Positions 1 through 7,410 of a stretch of 17,679 nucleotides of DNA are shown piece by piece. The stretch's first letter is position 1. Each line of letters begins with the position of its first letter. A program made the position numbers and the translations under genes. A model generated the notes under the pieces. The model saw only the letters and a program-made list of their open reading frames with translations. It ran no database searches and had not been told where the DNA came from. The stretch comes from an uncultured Lachnospiraceae bacterium (GTDB lineage Bacteria > Bacillota > Clostridia > Lachnospirales > Lachnospiraceae), in NCBI GenBank assembly GCA_946549155.1, contig CAMNQN010000044.1:1-17679 (forward strand). The letters run 5' to 3'.

Positions 1-81
1 AGGGTTAGGAAATCGGATAGAAAGATAAAGGTTTTGTATGTGGTTTTGAAGGTATGTACTTATATCTTCATATTTGTAAAT

Positions 82-166
82 GCGGAAGTGGCGGAATTGG
101 CAGACGCGCAGGCTTCAGGTGCCTGTGGTCGTTAAGATCGTGTGGGTTCAAGTCCCATCTTCCGCA
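82..166 (+). tRNA. tRNA-Leu (anticodon CAG), copy 1
   Basis: An 85-nt class II (long variable arm) tRNA. The acceptor stem pairs GCGGAAG (82-88) with CTTCCGC (159-165), and A166 is the discriminator. The anticodon stem CAGGC/GCCTG closes the loop TTCAGGT, giving anticodon CAG, which reads CUG. The T arm contains GGTTCAAGTCC. No CCA is encoded. The gene is identical base for base to the copy at 7228-7312, but the flanks are unrelated. Only a weak promoter (TTGTAT at 34-39, TACTTA at 57-62) lies within the window, so this copy may belong to a tRNA cluster that starts upstream of position 1. Confidence 0.97.
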
Positions 167-216
167 TTTTTGATTCATGTAAAATATGCTTTTGGTGAAA
201 AGAATTATATTTCACT

Positions 217-1725
217 TCAATGATAAATCAGTTCGTGAAGCTGTGAGGAGGAGGTTTCCTCCGGCCTGGTTTCGTGAATGATTTCTCCATTTCTTAAAAT
301 CAAAATACGGTCGCACATTCCCAACGCTTCCTCGATATCTGAGGTAAACAGTAAAATCCCATTTTTTTCGTAGGCCAGTTCTGTCATCAGATTATAGATC
401 TGGATTCTGCCTGCGCGGTCCACATCACGTGTCGGTTCATCCAGTACAAAAAACTGCGCACCGGAGAAAACGGATTTTGCGAAAACAATCTTTTTCTGTA
501 TTCCCTTGCTCAGTGTCTTGATTTTTTCGTTGTTTTTTTGTTCATCAATGCCGAGGCGGCTGACGATATCACAGGAACAGCGTTTCATTTTCCTTTTGGA
601 GATAAAAAATGGAAAATGTCGATAGGTTACTGCCTGGAGGTTGCTTAATGTGACATTGTCCTGTATGGACATCTGCGGGATCAGCCCCTGGAAAACGGAA
701 CTGCTGGAAATCATGGAGATCCCGTATCTTTTAGCGGCAGCCGGGCTGGAAATCTTTAAATTCACCTGATTGAAAAAGGTCTCACCTTTGTCAGGCGTAA
801 AAAATCCGCAGATGGTTTTGGCCAGAGTAGTGCGACCGGAGCCGCTTGCTCCCAAAAGGCCGATCATTTCCCCCTGATACACCTCCAGAGAAATATGCTT
901 GAGAATATTTTTATAGCAAAGACTTTCACATTTGTAGAGAAGAGGTCCCCGGGAAAGGGGAAGCTTTGGGTAAGGGAAAGGGCTTCTGGAGTCGAAGGCG
1001 GACGTAAAGTCACCTTCCGTTGACTGTTGGGAAGTGAAAAGTTTCCCTTCTTTGATAAACAGAAGGGAATCAGCCAGCTTCTGCAGCCGGAAATAGTTTT
1101 GGGAAGCGAAAAGAATAGAGATTCCTTCGCCGGAAAGACGGCGCAGAAGGTGAATAAAAATTTTAGCTTCTTCATCATCCATGTCAGTAAAACAGTCGTC
1201 CATCAATAAAACCCGGGCGGAGCGCACTGCGGCGTTTAAGACCAGCAAAAGATAACGTTTGGCCGGAGTGAGTGATGCTACGGGAGCCTTAAGATCTATA
1301 TCGCAGCCGTAATATTTCAGCAGTTTGCCCGCTGCTTCCATAATTTTCTCTTGACGGTAGCTTCCCAATGTCTTTTTCAGGGTGACTGCCGGATGTGTGC
1401 AATGGGAATAGGTCCCAAGGAAGATATTTTCCGCGATGGAGAGATGGGGGAGTGCCTGTTCTTCCCCGAAAATAGCCAGTATTCCCAGGGCAGCAGCCTG
1501 GGAGGGATTATGAAAGGAAATGTTTTTGCCCTCCAGGGTAAAGAATCCGCTGTCTATGGGAGTAATTCCAGCCAATGCTTTGATCAGCGTGCTTTTGGAG
1601 GACGCGTTGCTTCCGTAAATACCCAAAATCTTTCCCTGTTCAAGAGATAGTGAGACATCGTCTAAAAGCGTTTGGGAATCTACAGTTTTTTTTAAGTGAA
1701 TTGCCTCGAATACGGTATTGGACAT
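217..1725 (-). CDS. Tandem-domain sugar-type ABC transporter ATP-binding protein (RbsA/MglA-like), degenerate first site
   Basis: A 502-residue protein with two fused ABC domains, the size and layout of RbsA/MglA/XylG ATPases that energise ribose/galactose-type importers at the inner face of the membrane. Domain 1 (about 1-235) is degenerate: its P-loop is GSNASSKST (38-46, Ser in place of the Gly before Lys), the signature is LTPAK (about 152-156) instead of LSGGQ-like, Walker B ends in DD (176-177) instead of DE, and the H-loop position reads SQ. Domain 2 (about 262-502) has GASGSGRTT (292-300), LSKGIQ (405-410) and VLDEPTRDVD (427-436); the Arg in its P-loop is normal for the second domain of this family. 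It starts 14 nt after the DeoR-type fragment on the same strand, so the two were probably one operon. The Shine-Dalgarno is a run of seven G five bases before ATG. No cognate permease or binding protein lies on this strand, so the substrate is unknown. Confidence 0.85.
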   Translation of the reverse strand: MSNTVFEAIHLKKTVDSQTLLDDVSLSLEQGKILGIYGSNASSKSTLIKALAGITPIDSGFFTLEGKNISFHNPSQAAALGILAIFGEEQALPHLSIAENIFLGTYSHCTHPAVTLKKTLGSYRQEKIMEAAGKLLKYYGCDIDLKAPVASLTPAKRYLLLVLNAAVRSARVLLMDDCFTDMDDEEAKIFIHLLRRLSGEGISILFASQNYFRLQKLADSLLFIKEGKLFTSQQSTEGDFTSAFDSRSPFPYPKLPLSRGPLLYKCESLCYKNILKHISLEVYQGEMIGLLGASGSGRTTLAKTICGFFTPDKGETFFNQVNLKISSPAAAKRYGISMISSSSVFQGLIPQMSIQDNVTLSNLQAVTYRHFPFFISKRKMKRCSCDIVSRLGIDEQKNNEKIKTLSKGIQKKIVFAKSVFSGAQFFVLDEPTRDVDRAGRIQIYNLMTELAYEKNGILLFTSDIEEALGMCDRILILRNGEIIHETRPEETSSSQLHELIYH

Positions 1726-1739
1726 GGATACCCCCCCAA

Positions 1740-2216
1740 TCAGGTAGTTTTTAAATCGTAGGTCGTAAATACTTTAATAAGGTGCTGGCTGAAATAGTCG
1801 ATGTAATCCTCTGGCATTCGCTCGTCAGAGACGATGATATCTGCACTTTCCAGCGGAGTGAACGGATAAAATGCATTCTTATTGAAGCATTCGCTTCCGG
1901 CAGCCAAAATTTTTTGATCAGCTTGTTCCAGGACGGTGCGGTAGATATTGCGGGTGTCAGAATCCCGCAGACAGAAGCCGGAGTTGAATTTTATGGCGTC
2001 AGCGCCCAGGATGGCTTTATCATAGTTGATGTGCTGAAGGAATTCTTGGGTTTCTGCTCCCCTTAGCATACAGATGTCCTGCTCCTTGTGAATGGTGCCT
2101 CCGGGTACGATTACCTTCAGGTCCGGGTTTTCGGACAGGAGCAGGGAGGCTGTCAGGTTATTGGTGACGATGGTCAGATATTTTTTGGACAAAAGCTGTG
2201 AGGCGATGGAGGTGCA
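1740..2216 (-). pseudogene. DeoR-family regulator, C-terminal sensor domain only (5' truncated)
   Basis: The open frame matches the DeoR C-terminal sugar-phosphate-sensing fold: LTIVTNNL, then VIVPGGTIH, then the strongly conserved KAILGADAI, and a segment equivalent to the usual 'LADSSKFG' region (ILAAGSECFN). The N-terminal helix-turn-helix of about 55 residues and the start of the sensor domain are missing. The frame reads upstream without a stop, but recognisable similarity ends near 2216-2222, exactly where a truncated RbsA-type gene begins on the opposite strand. The only start in the conserved part is TTG at 2192. Without the DNA-binding domain it should not act as a repressor. A deletion that removed two divergent 5' ends and the promoter between them would explain the arrangement. 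Family assignment is from remembered motifs; the break position is inferred. Confidence 0.75.
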
Positions 2217-3130
2217 CAGCGTATGTGTCAGTGATTTACATCTCCCATCGTCTGGAGGAGCTGCCGCTGATTGCGGATCGGGTCAGCGCTATGCGGGATG
2301 GACATATGGTAGGGCAGCTTTCGAAAGCAGAAATTAAAAAAGAGGTAATTACCAGGTTGATGATTGGCCGGGATCTGAAGGAGCAGTTCCCGAAGGTGGA
2401 GCGGGAAATTAAGGATACTATCCTGGAGGTAAAGCATCTTTCACGGAAGGGAGTTTTGCAGGATATCAGTTTCTCTCTTCGGAGAGGGGAGATACTGGGA
2501 TTTTCCGGTCTGGTGGGTTCAGGCAGAACGGAGCTTCTTCGGGCAGTGCTTGGAATGGACGGAATTGACAGCGGGGAGATCTGGCTGGAGGGCCGGAAAG
2601 TGGAACCGAAATCTGCATTGAAATCCAAGGAAGCGGGTATTGTAATGGTGCCGGAGGAGCGCAAGACCCAGGGCCTGGTGCTGTCTATGTCGGTGGCGGA
2701 CAATGTGACGCTTCCATATTTAAAACAGTTCAGTAAAGGAGGATTTTTGAATCAGAAGCGGGTTCGCAGGCTGACGGAGGAGTTGATTGCGAAGTTCGAG
2801 ATTCATCCGGCGAACCAGGAAATCCGCACATTGAATATGAGCGGTGGAAATCAGCAGAAGGTGTCTATTGCGAAATGGGTTTATGAGAAGCATAAGGTAA
2901 TCGTATTTGACGAACCCACAAGGGGCGTGGATGTGGGGGCGAAAGCAGAGATATATCGTATCATGCAGAATATCGCCAGAGAGGGAGTCGGCATCATTAT
3001 GATTTCTTCGGAACTTCCGGAGATTATCGGAATGAGTGACCGGGTGATTGTGATGCGGGAAGGCAGGATTACCGGTGAACTGAAAATGGGAGAATTCACG
3101 GAGCATACCATTATGCAGTATGCGTTTTGA
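2198..3130 (+). pseudogene. RbsA-type sugar ABC ATPase, 5' truncated (second ABC domain intact)
   Basis: The open frame runs from GTG 2198 to TGA 3128-3130, but recognisable protein begins at about 2225-2231 with VIYISHRLEEL, the H-loop end of the first ABC domain of RbsA-type proteins. About 190 N-terminal residues, with the first P-loop and signature, are therefore missing. The second domain is complete: GLVGSGRTEL (P-loop with the family's usual Arg), VMVPEERKTQGL, SGGNQQK and VIVFDEPTRGVD. No convincing start site precedes the similarity; a GGAGG 12 bases before GTG 2225 could allow weak re-initiation. The full-length ancestor would have driven ribose-type sugar import with an RbsC permease, which is now absent, and the binding-protein remnant just downstream. 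I call it a pseudogene because one catalytic half is gone. Confidence 0.8.
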
Positions 3131-3158
3131 ATTAAGAGGAAAATTAAAGGAGAAGACT

Positions 3159-3773
3159 ATGAAAAAAAATATTTTTAAAGGCAAGGTGGGAGGCGCGCTT
3201 TGTGGGGAAGAAATGGTGAAGCAGCTGGACGGTAAGGGAAAAATTGTGATCCTGGATGCTACGCCAGGGCGGGATGTGATGCAGGCCCGTGTGGATGGAT
3301 TTAAGAGCGTTATCGAAGAAAATGAGGGAATCGAGATTGTAGCGGAGCAGATCGCCAATTCGGACCGGGCGGAGGCTGTTACGGTGATGGAGACGATTTT
3401 GCAGGCCAATGCGGAGATTGACGGTGTGTGGGCGGCTAATGACGAGATGGCGCTGGGAGCAGTGGAAGCATTACGGGCACTGGGTATGGAAAAGGATGTG
3501 GTAGTAGGCGGATTTGATGCCACAGATGATGCAGTGGATTCGGTGAATGCCGGAGAAATGAACTTTACTGCGAATCAGATCCCTTATGAGATTGGTGTGC
3601 GTGCCATTGCTGTTTCCTATATGCTGGCGAAGGATATGGAGATTCCGGCGGAGGATATTTCCCTTCCCATGAGCATGATCAGCCAGGATAATGTGGAGGA
3701 ATATCTGAGTGAGCAGAAAGCGCAGCAGGCGGCTGTGATCCAGCAGGTGATGGAGGAATATGGCCTGAACTGA
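3159..3773 (+). pseudogene. RbsB-type sugar-binding protein remnant fused to a foreign start peptide
   Basis: A 204-residue open frame with a good RBS (AAAGGAG about 5 bases before ATG 3159). From about residue 10 it is a type I periplasmic-binding/LacI-like fold matching the second half of RbsB: GKGKIVILDATPG, then AANDEMALGAVEAL, then VVVGGFDATDDAV and TANQIPYEIG. Normal RbsB-type lipoproteins are about 310-340 residues with a Cys-containing export signal. Here the signal peptide and the whole N-terminal lobe are missing, so the product would be neither exported nor able to close on a sugar. The first nine residues (MKKNIFKGK) look like the start of another protein, plausibly the permease that normally follows RbsA. 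One deletion from early rbsC into the middle of rbsB would give this fusion in frame; that origin is inferred. Confidence 0.75.
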
Positions 3774-3786
3774 CAATCGTGTGGAG

Positions 3787-3822
3787 AAATGCCGCAAAAT
3801 CGGTCTGCATTTTGCGGCATTT
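3787..3822 (+). terminator. Strong 14-bp hairpin between the RbsB remnant and the GRE operon
   Basis: A perfect 14-bp inverted repeat, AAATGCCGCAAAAT (3787-3800) and its complement (3809-3822), with an 8-nt loop. It starts 14 nt after the RbsB remnant's stop and ends 35 nt before the GRE start. Only a short T tract follows, so it may be a weak terminator, an RNA-processing or stability element, or an attenuator that lowers readthrough into the GRE operon. Confidence 0.6.
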
Positions 3823-3857
3823 GGCCTTGTGCAGGTAAGAACCAGGAGGGATTTGCT

Positions 3858-6149
3858 ATGGAAACTACATTTGAGATATTACAGATTCCGGAATATGATC
3901 TGGAAGCTTTTATGAAGTCCATCACCTATCAGCCAAAGGGCATGTCTGTGAGCCTGGCAAGGCAGATGGTGACGGAAGAGGGGGAAAAATTGCCGGCGCC
4001 GCTGCGGGAGGCCCGCATTCTGCGCAAAGCCCTGGAGCTGCTTCCTATTGGAATCAATTCCGATGATCTGATTGCCGGGAACTATGGGGAAAAATTTGCA
4101 GATGAAGAATACTTGAGACAGGCGAGGGAGGCGGATGAGCGGGAGTTTGACCTGAGCGTGGAATATAAATACCGCTCAGAGGAGGAGAGAATTGCCAGCA
4201 GCCGGTATTTGCTGTTTGGTATTTACACGCCTTCCCATACGACGGTCAATTACCCCCTGATTTTGCGAGCGGGGTTAAAGCACTATGAAAAGCAGATCCG
4301 GGAGCGGTTAAGCGTCTCGGAGGAGACGGATTATGCCTGTGCCTACTGGAAGGCCATGCTGGAATGTATTGATACGGTGCGCATGTTTGAAAACCGTTAT
4401 GTGGACCGAATCGGGGAACTGCTGGAGGGCTGCGACAGTGAGGAGAGAAGAGCGCAGCTGGAGCGGATGAGAAAAGCCCTTCGGAAGGTGCCCTATGAGC
4501 CGGCAAAGAATCTGTTCGAAGCTCTTCAGGGCATGTGGATTATCCATACGGTAACGCCGGCTTCCGACCGATCCTGGGCATCTGTTTCTCTAGGGCAGAT
4601 GGATGTATTTTTGCTGGATTATTACAAAAGCTGGCTGCAGGAGGGGCATACAAGGGAAGAAGCCATGGAACTGTTCGGCGCGTTTTTTAAGTTGCTGGAT
4701 TCCTACGGAGATGGTTCCGGTACACTGAATCTGGGACCGGACTGGAATGAACTGTCCCTGCTGCTTTTGGAGGTGGAGAAGAGAGAGCGGCTGAGGGCAC
4801 CCATAATTGCGGTGAGAATGCGGAAGGACACACCGGAGGAAATCTACCGGGCTGCGGTGGATAAAACCCTGTTTCAGATTGGGCAGCCCACTTTTTACGG
4901 GGAGGGATCCTGCGTAAAGGCCATGAAATACAGAGGAATACCAGAGGAGGAGGGTCATGCCATCAACAGTTGTATGGGAATGGCGGTGCCGGGAAAAGAG
5001 ATTGCTGATATGTGGGGCTGCTGCGTCAATATGTCCCTGCCTCTGGAGCTGGCGCTGAATCATGGAAAACCGCTGCACGGAACTTTGCCAGATTCTCTGG
5101 CGGCCTATGTGGACAGTGTCCCGGTGACAGAGCCTGCGGATATGGGCAGCATTCGTCTCGCCTATGAGGCCTATATGCAGGCGGTGGTCAGCTATGTAGC
5201 GCACCAAAATCTGACGAAGGCCGCATGGATTGCGCTGAACCGGCCCAATCCCTTCCTGTCCATGCTGACAGAGAATTGTATTCTGTATGGACGGGACAGG
5301 GCGCACAGTGCGGTTTCAGCTCTTGGATCGGAGGCACGTGCTTTCTGGCCGGAAAAAGAGTATGATTTTGAGAATGCCAGGAAGGGAAGAGGCGCAGTTT
5401 ACCACAATGTGACAGTGCTGGCCATGGGATTTGCCCATGCGGCGGATGCATTGACTGCGCTGGAGACCCTGGTATTTGAGGAAAAAAGGTATACTGTCGG
5501 GGATTTTTTGCGGGCGGCGGCGGACAATTACAGCGGGGAGGAACGAAATGCCCGGCTTTACGCGGAACTGATGCATTGCGGAAAGTACGCGGCAGGCTGC
5601 GAGCGGGCGGACCAGAACGCGTCTTTTGTGCTGAATGCGCTGGCGGATGCCTGTGAGACAAATTACCGGGGCAACATCCGTTTTCTTCCCACCTGCCATA
5701 CCATTGATTCCAATGTGCAGTTTGGAAGCTGTGCTTATGCGGGACTGGATGGACGTCGGGACGGCGAGGCTTATGGGAAAAATGCGGGGCCGGTGCTGAA
5801 GGCGATCAAAAATACGCCAGTGGATTTGATGCTGGGGGAGGCAAAGCTGCCCAACGAGCGCTTCAGCGGCGGAATGCCCATCGACGTTTATGTGCCGGAC
5901 AATATTCTGGACGGCGGAGAGAACCGGGACAAATTTATTCATCTTCTGCGCACCTACTTTGAGCTGGGCGGGATGCAGGTACAGGTGAATAATGTGGATG
6001 TGGAGCTGTTAAAGAAGGCCTATGCGGAGCCGGAAAAATATTCCCAGGTGATTGTCCGAAAGGGCGGTTTCAGTATTTATTTTACGGATATGTTCCGGGA
6101 AGTACAGAAGGATATGATTGAGCGGTTTGAGATGGAGTTGAAGGGTTGA
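3858..6149 (+). CDS. Glycyl radical enzyme (PFL/glycerol-dehydratase superfamily), substrate unknown
   Basis: A 763-residue cytosolic, oxygen-sensitive glycyl radical enzyme. I chose ATG 3858 because AGGAGG sits 8 bases upstream; an in-frame ATG at 3789 lies inside the hairpin and has no RBS. The C-terminal radical loop is RKGGFSIYF (734-742), matching RVxGYSxxF, with Gly737 as the radical site 26 residues from the end. The active-site thiyl loop is NSCMGMAVPG, with Cys372. Most non-PFL GREs (glycerol and propanediol dehydratases, CutC, HypD, arylacetate decarboxylases, isethionate lyase) have Cys-x-Glu here, but this protein has Cys-Met-Gly, and it also lacks the Cys-Cys pair of PFL. It is therefore neither a standard diol dehydratase nor a PFL. 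The activase gene overlaps its stop codon. Remnants of a sugar-import operon upstream hint at a sugar-like substrate, but that is inference. Confidence 0.93.
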   Translation: METTFEILQIPEYDLEAFMKSITYQPKGMSVSLARQMVTEEGEKLPAPLREARILRKALELLPIGINSDDLIAGNYGEKFADEEYLRQAREADEREFDLSVEYKYRSEEERIASSRYLLFGIYTPSHTTVNYPLILRAGLKHYEKQIRERLSVSEETDYACAYWKAMLECIDTVRMFENRYVDRIGELLEGCDSEERRAQLERMRKALRKVPYEPAKNLFEALQGMWIIHTVTPASDRSWASVSLGQMDVFLLDYYKSWLQEGHTREEAMELFGAFFKLLDSYGDGSGTLNLGPDWNELSLLLLEVEKRERLRAPIIAVRMRKDTPEEIYRAAVDKTLFQIGQPTFYGEGSCVKAMKYRGIPEEEGHAINSCMGMAVPGKEIADMWGCCVNMSLPLELALNHGKPLHGTLPDSLAAYVDSVPVTEPADMGSIRLAYEAYMQAVVSYVAHQNLTKAAWIALNRPNPFLSMLTENCILYGRDRAHSAVSALGSEARAFWPEKEYDFENARKGRGAVYHNVTVLAMGFAHAADALTALETLVFEEKRYTVGDFLRAAADNYSGEERNARLYAELMHCGKYAAGCERADQNASFVLNALADACETNYRGNIRFLPTCHTIDSNVQFGSCAYAGLDGRRDGEAYGKNAGPVLKAIKNTPVDLMLGEAKLPNERFSGGMPIDVYVPDNILDGGENRDKFIHLLRTYFELGGMQVQVNNVDVELLKKAYAEPEKYSQVIVRKGGFSIYFTDMFREVQKDMIERFEMELKG

Positions 6150-7036
6150 TGAAGCTGTTTGATATTCAGCATTTCTGCGTACAGGACGGACCGGGAATCC
6201 GCACGACGGTCTTTTTGAAGGGATGTCCGCTTCGTTGCCGGTGGTGTCATAATCCGGAATCTCTGCATCAGGGGAAGCAGCTTTTCTTCTATCGGGATAA
6301 GTGTGTAAATTGCGGAGGATGTGTCCTGGCTTGTGAAAACGGGGCTCACACATTCTGCGAAGGGAGACATATTTACAGGAGAGAGGAGTGCAGACAGTGC
6401 GGGGCCTGTGTGAAAGCCTGTGCCAGCAGGGCGTTGGAGCTCTCAGGATATGAATGGGACGCTCAGCAGATATTTGCGCAGATCTGGCGGGACCGGGCCT
6501 TTTACGGAAGGGACGGAGGGGTCACCTTCAGCGGCGGGGAGCCTCTGCTGCAGCATGAGGAGCTTAGAGGTATCCTGAGAAAATGCAGGGAGCAGAAGAT
6601 TCACACGGCGGTGGAAACCTCCCTGTTCCTTCCGGAAGCCGTGGTGCGGCAGGCGGACGAGACGGTGGATTTGATGATTTGTGACTATAAGATTGCGGAT
6701 TCTGAGGTTCACCGGGTGTATACCGGGGTGGACAATGAAAGAATCCTTTCAAATCTGGCCTGTTTATTAGAGCGCAGGGCAGAACGGATGTGGGTGCGGA
6801 CGCCGGTGATTCCGGGGGTAAACGACCATAGGGAGAACATGGAAGCCATGGGCCGCTTCCTGTCCGGCTACCCCATTGCCAGGGTAGAGCTTCTGCCGTT
6901 TCATGATATCGGGCAATCCAAGTACGAGGCGCTGGGAGAGGACTACGATTTCGCAGGGGCGGAGCTGATCACGAAGGAACGCATGGAGGAATTTCGGAGG
7001 ATCCTCCGCAGGATGGGGGTGGAGAACGTAGTTTAA
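6149..7036 (+). CDS. Glycyl radical enzyme activating enzyme (radical SAM)
   Basis: A 295-residue radical-SAM activase that installs the glycyl radical on the upstream GRE. The ATG at 6149-6151 overlaps the GRE stop (TGATG), indicating translational coupling; a TTG three bases earlier is a less likely start. The CX3CX2C motif at Cys26, Cys30 and Cys33 binds the SAM-cleaving 4Fe-4S cluster. An inserted ferredoxin-type domain carries two CxxCxxCxxxC sets (Cys52-62 and Cys81-91) for two auxiliary clusters, as in activases of the dehydratase-type GREs; the PFL activase lacks this insert. SGGEP (128-132) is the SAM-contacting motif. The domain insert groups the pair with non-PFL GREs, even though the GRE itself lacks the usual Cys-x-Glu. 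Confidence 0.96.
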   Translation: MKLFDIQHFCVQDGPGIRTTVFLKGCPLRCRWCHNPESLHQGKQLFFYRDKCVNCGGCVLACENGAHTFCEGRHIYRREECRQCGACVKACASRALELSGYEWDAQQIFAQIWRDRAFYGRDGGVTFSGGEPLLQHEELRGILRKCREQKIHTAVETSLFLPEAVVRQADETVDLMICDYKIADSEVHRVYTGVDNERILSNLACLLERRAERMWVRTPVIPGVNDHRENMEAMGRFLSGYPIARVELLPFHDIGQSKYEALGEDYDFAGAELITKERMEEFRRILRRMGVENVV

Positions 7037-7062
7037 AGATAGCCAGGTGGCGGGTTTGTTTT

Positions 7063-7124
7063 TTCGCGTTTTGTTAATTAGTAGCCCGTCTTTTCCTGCG
7101 TCCGGGTAATTAACAAAACGCGAA
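7063..7124. repeat. Palindromic intergenic element, copy A (short form)
   Basis: A perfect 18-bp inverted repeat with arms at 7063-7080 (TTCGCGTTTTGTTAATTA) and 7107-7124, and a 26-nt centre that contains TTTTCCTGCGTCC. The centre pairs further through CCCG/CGGG. The right half closely matches the right half of copy C (TTCCTGCGTCC, then TTAACAAAACACGAA), so this looks like an internally shortened member of the same family. It lies between the activase stop and the promoter of tRNA-Leu copy 2, and could also end transcription of the GRE operon. Confidence 0.85.
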
Positions 7125-7160
7125 TATGCGCAAAAAGTAATTAAAAATTGAAAAAAGGAC

Positions 7161-7189
7161 TTGACTTTTCCGGATGATATTGGTATTAT
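7161..7189 (+). promoter_or_regulatory. Sigma-A promoter of tRNA-Leu copy 2
   Basis: TTGACT (7161-7166) and TATTAT (7184-7189) are separated by 17 bp. An A-rich tract just upstream (AAAAATTGAAAAAAGG) resembles the UP-like tract before the tRNA-Pro promoter at 17561. The -10 hexamer ends 38 nt before the mature tRNA, leaving a short 5' leader for RNase P to remove. Confidence 0.85.
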
Positions 7190-7227
7190 ATGACCTGTGA
7201 GTTGCGAAGTATACGAGTAATGAACGC

Positions 7228-7312
7228 GCGGAAGTGGCGGAATTGGCAGACGCGCAGGCTTCAGGTGCCTGTGGTCGTTAAGATCGTGTGGGTTCAAGTC
7301 CCATCTTCCGCA
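7228..7312 (+). tRNA. tRNA-Leu (anticodon CAG), copy 2
   Basis: Base-for-base identical to the tRNA-Leu at 82-166, with the same CAG anticodon in the loop TTCAGGT, a long variable arm, discriminator A7312 and no encoded CCA. Unlike copy 1, it has its own strong promoter (7161-7189) and a close terminator, so it is an independent transcription unit. Identity to copy 1 stops at the gene ends. Confidence 0.97.
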
Positions 7313-7314
7313 TA

Positions 7315-7352
7315 AAAAAAGGATTTCTGAGCGGTCAGAAATCTTTTTTTTT
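7315..7352 (+). terminator. Rho-independent terminator of tRNA-Leu copy 2
   Basis: A 9-bp stem GATTTCTGA/TCAGAAATC (7322-7330 and 7335-7343) with loop GCGG, preceded by an A tract and followed by nine T (7344-7352). It begins directly after the tRNA. Confidence 0.92.
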
Positions 7353-7410
7353 GCAAAAAAAATAGTTCTGTAGAAATAAGCCAGGTGTTGAATTGACAGG
7401 AGGAAAAAAT

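Noticed and set aside
195..215. A 6-bp hairpin GTGAAA/TTTCAC between tRNA-Leu copy 1 and the ABC gene as a terminator.
   Set aside because: The stem is short and AT-rich with no proper T run on either strand.
3789..3857. A 23-residue N-terminal extension of the glycyl radical enzyme from ATG 3789.
   Set aside because: It is translated from the hairpin stem, has no RBS, and ATG 3858 has AGGAGG at good spacing.
7063..7124. CRISPR repeat or phage attachment site.
   Set aside because: The copies are kilobases apart, not regularly spaced, and are inverted repeats internally; there are no cas or integrase genes.
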